64,000 nt of DNA from Ailurus styani. Lineage: Eukaryota; Chordata; Mammalia; Carnivora; Ailuridae. Shown here in pieces: positions 21,959 to 35,500 of this stretch; position 1 is the first letter of the stretch; every line of letters begins with the position of its first letter. The stretch lies in the NCBI GenBank assembly GCA_002007465.1, contig LNAC01000163.1, positions 1,448,896 through 1,512,895 of the forward strand. Reading direction: 5' to 3'. A program made the position numbers and the translations under genes. The notes beneath the pieces were generated by a model, which worked only from the letters and a program-made list of their open reading frames with translations, searched no databases and was not told the DNA's origin.

Positions 21959-22404
21959 GTGATTTTTTTTTTTTGGAGGATTGTGAGTTTCAAAATTCCT
22001 TTCAGAATCTGAAAAAAGCTGTGAATAATGTACATACAACACAAACAAAATTTTGTATACAACTTGTGGATATTCCTGAAGCCCATTCATTGGTCTCTTC
22101 TGTAGTAAGAAGCCAGACTGTCCAAAAATTAGAACTGTTTTTGGTAATTATTTCAAAATGTCTCTAAGAGCTCTTTATGTTGTTGGGACGTCAAACTTGT
22201 TGGGACTAGGGGCTCCCTGCTCTTCCCAACTAGAGGAATGTCCCCTAAATCCAGGTTCCCATGGGACTAGAGGCTTTCTGCCACAATATTCCGTAGGCTG
22301 CAGTCCCCCGATGCTTGGCAGCCAGCTTTCCTAGCCAAGTTTCATAAACAGTAAATATCCAAACCCAAACCACCTACTGCCCAAGAAAAACACAAACACT
22401 AAAA

Positions 22405-23334
22405 CAGACTGAATCCTGCTTTAATTGAAGCTTATGGAGTATAAAGTCCTACAGAAATACAGAGAATCTTCTGGAAAACAGGGATCACAGCAATCCCTGT
22501 GGAGAGGCAGATGAGAGTAATTCATAGCTCACTAAGGCCCCCCGGAATCAAGTTCTCAGAGTACCCAGAAGATCGCTTCATCATCTCAGTCCTATTCCCC
22601 ATCCTCTCCAAACTTGATTTCATTGTAAGATAAAAAGGGCTAATGAATTTAAAATTATTCTGGCCTCAAGAAATTTAAAGATTTTTTAATGACTAGGACA
22701 TTTCAAAACTTAAATAACTTCAACATGGAACCCAGTTGACCGTAAGTTACTTCGTTAGTGAATAGGAAATGGACTGAATCATCTTGGACATAATTTCATT
22801 AAGGCTTCAAACCATCCAGGAAAAAGTAGCACAATTATACCATTTTATAATCCAACTTTACAAAAAGTTACGACCCAAATCAAGAAATGTTTGTCTCCAC
22901 AGAGAGCTTATTTCTAAAAGATCCCCCTCACCCCCCCCCAAAACAGCCATATGTCTCCTCTCTTCTTTGTTCCCTTCTCTATGTCGAAAATACCGATTTA
23001 TTTCTTCAGGAGGAATGGAAATCCAAGATTATACAGTAAGCCTGAAGAAGAAAATGCTGAGAAATCTAAAAGCAGGAAACAAAGAAGCTGGTGGGGAAGA
23101 CAACTAAGAGTTGTTTGTTTCTAATTCATTCTAAAACCCAAGACCTGCCTTTACCAGTCCTTTTCCCTGAAGTCATCTAGCTATTAGAGAAGAGAACCTG
23201 GACATAAAGTCTGTGAAGGAAAGGTTGTTGACAGACAAACTGCCCTTAGGTGACAGTCAAGGAGAGAAGAGGTAGAGGTTTGGTGGTTAATGAAGAGGTG
23301 CCTGTCGAGCCATTCCCTCTTCTCCTGGCTTGGC
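22405..23334 (-). other. RNF20: RNF20 3' untranslated region (inferred)
   Basis: About 0.9 kb of unique, repeat-free sequence after the stop, reaching an ATTAAA signal on the minus strand at 22425-22420. The size fits the human mRNA (about 4 kb in total) as I remember it. The exact cleavage point is inferred. Confidence 0.6.
22420..22425 (-). terminator. Candidate RNF20 poly(A) signal ATTAAA
   Basis: On the minus strand the sequence reads CTTCAATTAAAGCAGGATTC, the common one-base variant of the poly(A) signal. It lies about 0.9 kb after the stop, where unique 3'UTR-like sequence gives way to intergenic DNA. No AATAAA fits better nearby. Confidence 0.5.
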
Positions 23335-23511
23335 TCAACCAATGTAGATGCGATGGAAATCATTGGCACCAAATGCGGCGTTACACTTGGGACATTTGCG
23401 CTGACGGGTGTCATAGCGTGTCTTCACACACTCGAAGCAGAAAACATGAAAACACTTGGTCAGTACAGCGTCCTTTTTACGCATGTTGCAACATGGACAG
23501 GTTAGGCGTGC
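23335..23511 (-). CDS. RNF20: RNF20 last coding exon: C3HC4 RING domain and stop
   Basis: 177 nt from acceptor TTTTTTTTAG to TGA at 23337-23335. Reads [20 protein letters not shown] onward with all eight zinc ligands ([17 protein letters not shown]) and ends FHRIYIG. This is the E2-binding RING. No key residue is missing. Confidence 0.98.
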   Translation of the reverse strand, partial: ARLTCPCCNMRKKDAVLTKCFHVFCFECVKTRYDTRQRKCPKCNAAFGANDFHRIYIG

Positions 23512-26500
23512 CTAAAAAAAAAAAAGTCAGAGTCTGATCTGATCGACCATAAAGGTTTAAATGGCTATCATATGGAGGCAAATAAGCAGGAAACCCACTA
23601 AGCACTAAGACAAGAGTGCCACCTCCCCCCTAAAAGAAACCATCTTCTGGTTCCCTTCATGTAAGAAAGTTCAGTAATTATTCTCCCAGTCGATTTGCAG
23701 GCTACTTCAGGCCTGAACAAAAAGAACACAAAGAAATCACTGAGGCAATTTCCCTAACCTTGTAATCCTTAATCTCCTCCATCAGGATCTCATCACATTT
23801 GGGCACATTGTCTGGTTTCTTTGTGGTCTCCAACTTCCTTCGAAGTCGAGAGATGTCCTCCTGTGGTAAGATAGCATACCCATCAGACACTCCCCCGGAC
23901 CTGCCATTTCTGAGGAAAAAAATTGCTCCAACTTGAACTTTCTGCTCGGCAAAGAAAGGACTTTCTGTCCTTCCCCAGCCAATTATCTCTTAGGAATGCA
24001 GAGAACTGGAATGGCAAATACCTTTTTTGTTCCAAAGCACAAAACCATAATTCTATCACCAAACTCTAGTTGTACCTAACTACTGTCAATGCAGTTCTAT
24101 AAAAACACAGTCTATTAAAAAAAAAAAAAACATGAAAAACTTAACTTGATAAGCAACTTTATTTTTAAGGTAAATACTCAAGCTAAAGGTAGAGTGAATT
24201 AAAATAATTTACAGATGTATGGATAAGGCCAGAAAGTCATCATGAGAAACATCTGACATGCCAAAAATAGAAAAATTATAGAACTTTAAAATCCTCTAAT
24301 TTGGGGCGCCTGAGTGGCTCAGTGGTTTAGGCCTCTGCTTTCGGCTCAGGTCATGATCTCAGGATTCTGGGATTGAGCCTGAAATGGGGTTCTCTGCTCA
24401 GCAGGGAGCCTGCTTCCCCCCCTCTCTGCCTGCTGCTCTACCTACTTATGATCTCTCTCTGTCAAATACATAAAATCTTTTTTAAAAAATCCTCTGATTT
24501 GATAATGTTGCTACTTCTTTACAAATTCACCAATTCATTCAATTAATAAGTATTCATGCCCACCGGGTGGTAAGCACCGTGACAGGCTTTGGGGGAAATG
24601 GCAGTGAGGAAAACAGACTTGGTCTCATCACTCAAGACACTTGTAATCAAGTAGGAGATGACATACATCAGACCAATGACTCTTTCATAACATTTCAGAG
24701 CTCCGAAAGGTGAAACGTAAAGAAAACACAATTGGTCTTGCCTGGGCTCGTTTGAAATTGAACATATCCTTTTCTTTGGTGACACTGTTCTCCACGATCT
24801 CGTCCTGAAAATCCTGGAGCTTCTTCTGAGCCAACTCCAGTTGCGCTTTGAGGTCATCTGCCAGCTGGGCGGCCTCCATTGCCTAGGTGGGGTGTACAAA
24901 TAGCGTCAGCTTATTTCTAGGGAGGCAAGATGTTAACCTGGGCCAAGGAAGAAAGTGAACCTATAATTTCATCAGTGTCCTCCTTATTTGCTCCTCTGAG
25001 AAAAACTGTCACTTCAGATTACAGGGTAAGCAATCTTACCTTGCGTTTATTCATCTCTAAGGCTTGAGTCCTAAGACCCAGCTCCTTCTCCCCCGTGCCA
25101 ATGTTGCTTTGTAACAGATGCTCCTTCTCTTCCAATTTCCTTACTACCTGTAACTGGGCATCAACCTTTGGGGAAAAAAATCAGATTTTAACACAAACAG
25201 GAAAGAAAAAAACTATTAACTGACTAAGTGCTGTTAATCCACAGGCCCACAAAAACAGAGTCTGTTAGAAATCTCAAACCATCACTGTCTTTACCCATGA
25301 ACCCTTCAAAATACATGCAAGATCACGGTACTTTATTAAAAGCTTCCATTTTCATACCAAAAAAAAAGAAAACAAATCCCAAAAAATCATTGTTGATGAT
25401 TCAAGCAAAAGTTTAAGAAACCGGGCGCCTGGGTGGCTCAGTGGGTTAAAGCCTCTGCTTTCGGCTCAGGTCATGATCTCAGCGTCCTGGGATCGAGGCC
25501 CGCATTGGGCTCCCTGCTCAGCAGGGAGCCTGCTTCCTCCTCTCCCTGTCTCTCTGCCTGCCTCTCTGCCTACTTGTAATCTCTCTCTCTGTGTCAAATA
25601 AATAAACAAAAAAAACAAAAAACAAACAAACCAAAAAAACAAAAAAAAACCTCCATGGCATATACTGCAGGCGAACTTCTCCCAATCTTACATACNGTTT
25701 AAGAAACCACTGAAAATTCTTCTCCAAATTGCCAACAGCAAAAGGAATTACATTTACAGATATTCACCTTCTTCAGCCATACAATTCTCAAAGGCTGGCA
25801 ATTCATACTAGACCATGTAAATTATAGCTCAAACAAAAGCCATGTGTATTTCTCTCAGAATGGCTAGAAGTTCTAAAGCAGTCTTCTTCTTGAAATTCAC
25901 AAAGTGGAGTCAACATAAAAGGGTAAAAAGTAAAGTCGCACACTCGCAGACTCTCATCCCAACATCCAAAAGTAATCAGGTAACCACTCTGTTTCTCATA
26001 CAGCCTTCCAGAAATTTGTAAAATACACAGCACACACACACAAAGACGTACACATTTTTAACATAAAAGGGGCAATAAAACAAATCACTTAATGATAACA
26101 TTTTCCATACTAGCCGGGTCATATTTGTTTTAAGAGCTAAACTGTACTTACTTGCAGGGGTGTATATTTACCAGAATGCTAACAATATACATTTAGTTTT
26201 CAGGAGTTTTTTTCTTATTTAAAAAAATGCCACAATAATCATTCTTTAATGCAGAGTTTCATGTAGAAAGTGCCCTACTTCAACAGAATTCTGGCAAGCT
26301 CTACTCAAATTACCTGAGTCTTTAGAGTCAAAACCTGGTCAGCCAGCTCCTCCTTCTCTTCTTTAAGTAGCTTGTGGATCTGATTGGACTTGATACGCTC
26401 GGACATGAGCTTGAAATTTGCATCATCCTTCTCCCGTAACTGCTGCATTAAACGGATATTTTGCTCTTGCATGTCTTCAAAGGCCTGGCCTGTAACATCC

Positions 26501-29500
26501 ATTTCTGAGAGGAGAGCCTCTTCCTCCTAAAATATGGAGAAAGAACCCTCATTTTAATAGAATCTTCTAACTCCAAAGAAATGAGCACTGGAAACTAAAC
26601 TTTCCCAGTGTTCATTCAGAAATAAATTAACCTGGTAACAGAGAGACTCGGTTTTAAGCAGCTTAGTTTTGTCACTTAGGTTAGCCCAAGGAAAATGAAA
26701 GAAGCCCTTATTATCTGAAGCCACTGGCACCGATGGTCTGATGTTCAGCTGATTTGTATGCAGGGTCAGTTAGAGTAGATAAAACTTCTACACACCAATG
26801 TAGCAAACTCATCAAGTAGCAGCTGGTGAAGAGAACTTCTATCACGAAACCTCACATTTTCTCACACTTTTCCACAACTGTAATTATCAAATTTCACTAC
26901 AGGCTTTCCAACTGTACCGTACAACAATCTGATGGGTGAAGAACAGTACCTAAAAATACTTTTGACTTACATTTTATATTATGAGGAGACTGAACATCTT
27001 TTCAGATATGTAAGAGCCATCTGTATCCTTTTCTGTGAACGAGTCACATCTTCTGCCTATTCCTCTACTAGGGTATTGGGTTTTCTTCTCTATCATTTCT
27101 GGGGAGTTTTTATTTTTTTATTTTTATTTTTTTAAAGATTTTATTTATTTATCTGACACAGAGAAAGAGATCAGATCACAAGTAGGCAGAGAGGCAGGCA
27201 GAGAGAGAGGAGGAAGCAGGCTCCCCGCTGAGCAGGGAGCCCAATGCGGGCCTCGATCCCAGGACCCTGAGATCATGACCTGAGCCGAAGGCAGAGGCTT
27301 TAAACCCACTAAGCCACCCAGGTGCCCATCTGGGGAGTTTTTATAAAGATTAAGCCCTTTTGTGCTAAGAGTTAGAAATATTTTCTCCCTATTTGTCATT
27401 TGGCTTTTGGCTTTGCAAATAGTGGTTTCTGCCAGACAGAAGCTTTGTGGGCTTTTTTCACAAGTTGAAATTATCAATTCTTTTCATATTTTTTAGACTT
27501 TTATTAATAGTTAAAAAGATCTCCTCCATTCTAGGCTTATAAAGGAATTTATGTGTTTTCTTCTAATGGATTAAATTCTTTTTTTTTTTTAAAGATTTTA
27601 TGTATTTATTTGACAGAGAGAGACAGCAAGAGAGGTAACACAAGCAGGGACAGAGGGAGAGGGAGAAGCAGGCTTCCCACTGAGCAGGGAGCCTGATATG
27701 GGGGCTCAATCCGAGGACCCTGGGATCATGACTTGAGCCGAAGGCAGATGCTTAATGACTGAGCTACCCAGGTGCTCCAAATGGATTAAATTCTTTAATA
27801 TTACAGCTATAATCCACTTGGAAATTATCCTAGTGTACAGCATCTGAATATATATGCAACTTTTTTCCAGTATTAGTATTTCTTTTTGCCCTACCACATT
27901 TAATAGTCTTCTTTCCCCACTGACTTCAAACTATATCTTTGGCACATATTAAATACACACGTGTACTTTGGTCTATTTATCAACTTTCTATTCAGTCCTA
28001 GTAGTCTATGTCTCAAGCTATTTTACCTACTAAAACTTCCNGAAACTTCCTGCTGTTATTTTTTTAAAGATTTTATTTATTTATTTGACAGAGAGAGATT
28101 ACAAGTAGGCAGAGAGAGAGGAGGAAGCAGGCTCCCTGCTGAGCAGAGAGCCCGATGTGGGGCTCGATCCCAGGACCCTGAGATCATGACCTGAGCCGAA
28201 GGCAGAGGCTTTAACCCACTGAGCCACCCAGGCGCCCTGAAACTTCCTGTTTTTATACCTGATTGAAATAGGAACTGCCCCTGCTCTTCTTGTTTGGTTT
28301 TACTGGCCATTCTTATGTACTTTTCCATATGTACTTTAAAATTGCTCTTAGTGCCAAAATCAACAAAACCAAAAGTCAGAATTTTATTGAGATAATATTA
28401 AATTCATAAATTAATGTCTCTCCACTTCTACTAGAACCTACAGTAGTACAAGTTCCTGATAATTACTTTTTATTTTTCTAAAAGATTTTATTTATTCATT
28501 TGAGAGAGACGGAAGGTGGGAGAGCACACATGTGCATGAGAGGGGGGAGGGGCAAAGGAAGAGGACAAGCAGACTCCCCAGGCGCCCTGATAATTATTAT
28601 TTTTTAAAAAAGAGGGGCGCCTGGGTGGCTCAGTGGGCTAAAGCCTCTGCCTTCGGCTCAGGTCATGATCTCAGGGTCCTGGGATCGAGGCCCGTATCCG
28701 GCTCCCTGCTCAACGGGGAGCCTGCTTCCTCCTCTCTCTCTGCCTGCCTCTCTGCCTACTTGTGATCTCTCTCTCAAATAAATAAATAAATAATCTTTTA
28801 AAAATAAATAAATAAATAAAAATTAAAAGCTAACTAAACAAAGAGAGTGCACCCACCTGCTTGGCCATGGCCAGCTTCTTCTGCAGGTACTCTATTTGCT
28901 CCTCAACGGCCCGGATCTTCCTCAAGGCATCCTCATCAGCCATTTTCTTGTTCTCCTTTTTCTCCTTATCCTCTAGATCCTTGAGTCTTTGCCTCAGATC
29001 TTCCAACTAGAGAAGGTAAGGAATCACACAAATGAGAAAAAAAGCTGTAATACAATTTCAAAAATCAATTGATCCTGTGCAGATGGAGGGCCCACACCAC
29101 CAAAGAACCTTGACAGAATTCGAAAGGGAAGGAAACGCAATACTTGCAGGTCACATCACAACACTGCTGTAACTTCCCGCCGTTCCCACATGACACACTC
29201 GTATAAGCAACACTGGTGAGGAGTGCACGTGCACCTCTCTTTAGGATAGTGGCTCTCACCCTTGTTTTTAAGGCCCCAATTGTAAGAGAATAAAACATTC
29301 TTCCCAAAAGTAATCCGAAAAGTGACTCACGATACTAATGATTTATGGGAAAAGCATTAATGGGAAAGAGAATAAAAAGTCTGAAAAGGTTACTCCTATT
29401 CCCAGAAATTGTGACACACCTTACCACCTAGTGTGGAATACAGAAATCTGTTTTATTTTAGAAGGTCTCTGAAAGGGAAGAAAATGCTGCTGAGTTTTAA

Positions 29501-32500
29501 ATGCTAACTTTAAAGATGAAGAAAGAAACTACGTCCTTCAGAAATGTGAAGGAAAATCCCACAAACACAGACTGTAACCAGAATGACAGGTAATGGCTGC
29601 CTAGATTACCTCTGCCTTAGACTTCTTCTCAGCTGCCATCAGCTGAACTTTGTCTCTCTGTTCCTTTGGGGCAGACCGGTACATATCTAGCAATAGTTTC
29701 ATCTCCTTTTGGCTCTCTTGTGCCTTCCTATGATGAGGGTGGTAGACGGAAGGGAAGGGTGTAATGAGAAAACACAGGACATCAGCGCAAGGGAATTTGG
29801 AATTGAGCAAAATAATTTACAACAGTTCCATGTACACCTTATGTCACAACTTGTCTAACAGATAAAACTTCGCATGGATCATCAGGAGACTTGTGGATAC
29901 ACTCAGAAACTACAGAAAAGCAAGGTTGCTAATGGTATCATTTCTCCCTTCAGAGCAAGGTCTCCAACATAAAGTTATAAAATAAACACCTGTGACCCTA
30001 ATTAAAGAGGCAAAATTCTGGGGCCTCACTTAGAAACTGAGATTCAGTAGGTCTGTGATGGGCTCCAGGAATATATTTTAAATAAGTCACCCAGGCAATT
30101 CTGATACCACACTTGAAAAAAGCATTTGCCTTAAAGAGATGAAGAGGAAGGAATGGGAAAAAAGGGAGAAAACTAGATTCAATAGTGGAGTGATCAGCCA
30201 TCAGCTGAAGACTGAAACTTCACCTCCTACTAAATTATCCAACCTCTTGGGCGCCTGGGTGGCTCAGTGGGTTAAAGCCTCTGCTTTCGGCTCAGGTCAT
30301 GATCTCAGGGTCCTGGGATCGAGGCCCGCATCGGGCTCCCTGCTCAGCGGGAAGCCTGCTTCCCCCCCTCTCTCTCTGCCTGCCTCTCTGCCTCCTTGTG
30401 ATCTCTCTCCCTCTGTGAAATAAATAAATAAATAAATCTTTAAAAAAAAAAATTATCCAACCTCTTAACTACGCTTTTATATACCAAAGAAATTCAAATG
30501 TTTTGAGCACAGTTGTCCTTCAAATCTAAGCATCNTCCAACCTCTTAACTATGCTTTTATATACCAAAGAAATTCAAATGTTTTGAGCACAGTTGTCCTT
30601 CAAATCTAAGCATCAATAAAGGCACAACCACGACCAACGGGATGCAAGACATAACCAGTTCTACCAGAGAAGTTACTGGTTACGCAGGAAGAGAAGGGGC
30701 AGCATGTGACATTATGTTGGTGTTTTATTAACGGACAGGTCCATCTTACCATTTCAATGCCTGCAGGAATAAACTTCCCAAGACATCTCTTAAAATAACC
30801 TGATACATACACAAGCTAGTTAACTGCCAGGTAAACAAACCAACATTGTTCAAATTATAGTGATACAAGCTCTACCCATTATGATTTAAATTACACTTCA
30901 TGCCAGCAATCTGCCAGCAGTTAATTTCAATAATTATCATGAGCATTGCTTAAATCATGACACTCTGTCCCTTAATTTGGATTCACGAAGAATAAGGCTA
31001 CAAATGCAGGGCTTACCGAGATCTGACCACTGAGCCAGACTACACACTAGCCCACGCAAGCCACTTTGACTGCACACTTGATTAAGAATTGAGAGCACAA
31101 TTAATTGTACGTTAGTTACACCTGGGATACTATGACGGTCAGTAAGTCACGCCATCCACCAAACATTTCATGCACGATGTTCTACCCTTCAACTTCTGAA
31201 TCAGAAACAGTTACTCTAAATTCTTCTCTTACTTGAGTTCAATCTTCAGTTGTTTAATAACTTCTGCTTCCTTTTTCCTCCCATCGTCATGCTTCCCTTT
31301 CTCTTTCTCCTTAGCAGAGTCTCTTTCCTTCTCTGACTCTTTCAGTTTCTGCTTCTCTCGTTCCCTTTCCTTTTCCTTTTCCCGCTCTCTTTCTCGCTCC
31401 CTCTCTTTCTCCCTCCTTTCTCGTTCTCGTTCTTCCTCGTCCCGTTTGGACTTAATTTCATTGACTTCCTCCTGAGATGTCTTTGCCGTGGAGGACTGGG
31501 CAGCTAAGTCCTCGGGATCCTGCTTCAGCTCTGCGGGCTCGTCCTTCGGGTCCTCAGTGCTGGACTGAGACTGCAGGAGGGCAGTGCCGCTGCGCAGACG
31601 TGTCTGGGGGACAGAGACAGGAAGGAAGCGCGTGACTGACAGCAACCACCCTGCTCACCTCCATCGAAACTGGCTACACAAACAGAACAGCAGCTCGTAC
31701 TTATTCGACTCCTCCTGGTTACCTTGTTCAGGTCAGACTGGGCTTCTCTCAGTTTCCGCTTGTACCTCAGGACCTCGCCTTTCAGCTGGTGATTGTGGTT
31801 CTGGAGGCTGCTGATGAGGTGGCGCATCTCCCGGTTTATGGGGCCTGAAATACAGCAGCAGCATTAGGAAGAACTGTGACAAGGGCAAAGGCACAAGGAG
31901 AGAAAGTGTAGAACACATCAGGGACCTCTGAGAAACAGGAAAAATTACCAAAAGAAAGATTCCTTCTCAGAAGAAGAAAACAGGGCACCTGGGTGGCTCA
32001 GTGGGTTAAAGCCTCTGCCTTCGGCTCAGGTCATGATCTCAGGGTCCTGGGATCGAGGCCCACATCGGGCTCTCTACTCGGCAGAGAGCCTGCTTCCTCC
32101 TCTCTCTCTGCCTGCCTCTCTGCCTACTTGTGATCTCTCTCTCTCTGTCAAATAAATAAATAAATAAATAAAATCTTTAAAAAAAAAAAAAAAGAAGAAG
32201 AAAAAAACAAAACTGGCCAATCTGAGTTTAAAAACAAACGCCCAGACTGTGAACCAAAATGAATTCCAGGATTTGATTTAAGGATCTTTAAGACATCTGA
32301 GCTCCACTTAATACTAACAGATCCAGGGCGCCTGGGTGGCTCAGTGGGTTAAAGCATCTGCCTTTGGCCCAGGTCATGATCTCTGGGTCCTGGGATCAAG
32401 TCCTGCACCGGGCTCCCTGCTCAGCGGAGAGCCTGCTTCCTCCTCTCTCTATGCCTGCCTTCCCCCCTACTTGTGATCTCTGTCAAATAAATAAAATCTT

Positions 32501-35500
32501 TAAAAAAAAAAAATACTAACAAATCCAGGTAACCACACTGTGTTGTTTAAGGAAGGCAATTGCAGCAAGCTGCAAGGCAGAGCAAGAATAATCATACCTG
32601 CTTGCTCATTGGCGGCCAGGGTCTGCTCAAATTCTATCCTCAGCATCTCGTACTCCTTGCGGACCTGGGCCAGCGTATCTTCCAGCTGGATCACTTCGGT
32701 CCTCAGCTTCTTATGAAGACTAACCTCATCTCGCTATGCAAAAAAAAAGAACCAATCAAAAATTCTTACCCAAGTGTGGAAACATCAACATATTCTGTTA
32801 CAAGGTTTCCCAATTTTTACCCATAAGGATCTAAGAAAAAAAAAAAAGAAGGAAATACTAAGAGGGATTACTCTGAAAAGTTCCCATTCAACCGATATTT
32901 AATGAGCACCAGGCAGCTACAAAAACTGATTTGAGAACTGGAAGGATATTAAAGAAATGAGGGAAATAGCCCCTACCTGTGAGAATGTTATAATTTACAA
33001 GGAGTACTAAACAATGAAACAGAAATATAAATGTATGTGAGGTAAGACATATTAAATTCAACTCATTTGTCAGACATACAATAAAGAACCAACTATGACA
33101 AACATTATCTTAAGGACTATGGAAGGTATAGAAGTGAACACATGAATAAAAGATTTTGCCTTAAAAAAAAAAAAGTATTTACATTTGCCCTGACACACTA
33201 TAATGGCTTATAAACAGTAAGGCAGCTTCTACCGACTATTCTCGCCCATGCACATAAGGCTCTAGCCATACTAAACTATTTCTAAATCTGTTCTTCTCAC
33301 TGCCGGGAATGCCCTTCTATTTTTTCTACAGTAAACTTGTATTTGCACAAAACTTATAATTACGTTTTCTACCAGTAAACTTAAGATTCACACTTCACTC
33401 TGACAAGTGGTTATCAGGAAGGTTCCATGGGAAATCGGGTGCTCTGTCTCCTTCATCACTGCCTCTTTTGGGTACGCCTCTGATGTCCCACACCATATTC
33501 TAACGGTCACTACCCGCCCCGCTAGGCTCTCTGATCCGATGGCAGGATGCCCGCCACCCAGCAGAGTAAATTCCTACGGCCACCCCATATATGCTTGCCG
33601 AATGAGTGATAATTGCTCATGAGAGGGTAAAATTATAAAATTTATGAGGCAGAAAAGCTCCTATACGGAAGACAAAGAGAGGCTGTTACCTCAATGAGCT
33701 CAACTTGGCGCTGGTGGGTCCCCCTAGTGCCATGAAGCAGCGTGCGAGCCTCATCCAAGTGAGCTTTCAACTGCAGGCTCTCGTTGTAGAGGACGGAGAA
33801 CTGTGACTGCATACAGCGGTACTCTGGGGTCTCCTTTACCGCCTCCTCCACTGCGCTCCGCAGTTCCACCTGAGAGGGGCCCAAAAACCAGTCAGAAACA
33901 GAAGCTAGCGTCTGTGCCCTGGATGCCAGATAGGAAATAAAACCTTAAACTCAATCATGTCCTGTGCAATCGAAACAAGCTTTTTTTGTTTTCTTTTTGT
34001 TTTTTAAGATTTTATTTGTCAGAGAGACAGAGAGTGAGAACGCTCATTCAGGGGGAGTGGCAGGCAGAGGGAGAAGCAGGCTCCCCGCTGAGCAGGGAGC
34101 CGGATACGGAATTCAATCCCAGGACCCTGGGATCATGATCTGGGCCAAAGGCAGACGCTTAACCCACTGAGCCACCCAGGTGTCCCAAATTGAGACAAGC
34201 TTTACGAAGATTATGGACTATATCTGCCCACTTTTCTAATTCTGTAAAATCTACATCAAATTAAATCTGACCAGCCAAGAGATGACACCAGGTACCTGTG
34301 CTCTCTACCCAGAACTGTTTTAATTGATATGTATTTTACATAACATATCAACCTACACCCAATGACACTATAAAAGCCCTATGAAATTTGTCAAGATGCG
34401 GGGACACAGAAAAACCCTATGAAATTTGTCAAGATGTTTAATTTTCAAAACATAGCTGAGGACCCCCATCACTAACTTGTTCTTTTCATTAACAGTCAGA
34501 GAAATACATTTTTAACAAAATAAAAAATAGTTATGCTGGGCGCCTGGGTGGCTCAGTGGGTTAAAGCCTCTGCTTTTGGCTCAGGTCATGGTCTCAGGGT
34601 CCTGGGATCGAGGCCCGCATCTGGCTCCCTGCTCGGCAGAGAGTCTGCTTTCTCCTCTCTCTCTCTGCCTGCCTCTCTGCCTACCTGTGATCTCTCTCAC
34701 TCTGTCAAATAAATAAATTTAAAAAAAAATAGTTATGCTTCTCTTAAGCAACGGTTTGCTTTAATTACCCAGACACTTTAACTGATTTAACTCAGGTTGG
34801 TTTTTGGTTTTGTTTTGTTTTCAGTTTGAACATTTTTATTTACCTAGAAATACATCAAATTATTAAAAACATGTGGCTATGACTAAAAGAGGGGCAGGAA
34901 GACTTTCAGAATCCATTCGCCCCCACCACTACCCCACTACCCCACAAGAACCTGGGGAGAGAAAATTCTAACAGGCAAGTTTGAAAACCAACAGGAACCA
35001 TCACTGGTCAAGTTTCTTTCTCTATTTTGGCAGCTAGGAACAGAAGAGCCAAATTCTAGGACCCACACGGGAGTAGCCTGCCTGCTACAAGATGTATGTG
35101 TCCCTTACACAGATCTTGGATACAAGCCCAATTTTCTGAAATCCATTTTGGATCATCACCCCAGTTTACCTTACTCAAATTCCTAAGTTAGAGCACCTTG
35201 ATTCAGTCTATATAACTTTGTGGGTTGTCTTACTTTTCAGAACAAGGCACGGTATAAATAACAAATAAATGGATATACCAACAAAACTCACATTTTTCTT
35301 TTCCCTCATAAATTCTGAGGGCCAACCAGTACATATGTGAATTGATCAGCGAAAGTTTCATTTTACGGCCCTTCAGAAAGGTGTCCCCTACCTTCAGCTT
35401 CTCATTTTGGGTAGTGACCTCCTCCAGGTCTTGCCGAAGTTTCTCCAGCTCACAGTGACGGTTCTGAGCCAGTTCTTTGTTCTCCTCAAGCTCTGCATTC

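Larger units (their letters stand above)
17396..22404. other. Convergent intergenic spacer GRIN3A / RNF20
   Basis: About 5 kb between the two inferred poly(A) sites. It holds MIR, a possible L2, an L1 with SINE, the duplicated block and gap, and a nested SINE pair. 18040-18420 has scattered CpGs but no supported gene. 20775-21540 and 21960-22400 show nothing recognisable. Confidence 0.7.
26985..28460 (-). mobile_element. Old L1 fragment (antisense) broken by three SINEs
   Basis: The + strand reads as the familiar antisense L1 3' ORF2 text (GACTGAACATCTTTTCAGAT, later TGTCATTTGGCTTTTGGCTT and TATCCTAGTGTACAGC). It is divided by SINEs at 27113-27328, 27581-27778 and 28053-28238. It lies in the RNF20 intron between coding exons 14 and 15. 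Borders approximate. Confidence 0.65.

Noticed and set aside
31233..31475. Ser-rich + strand frame opposite RNF20 coding exon 12
   Set aside because: Complement of the Glu/Arg repeat codons; not a gene.
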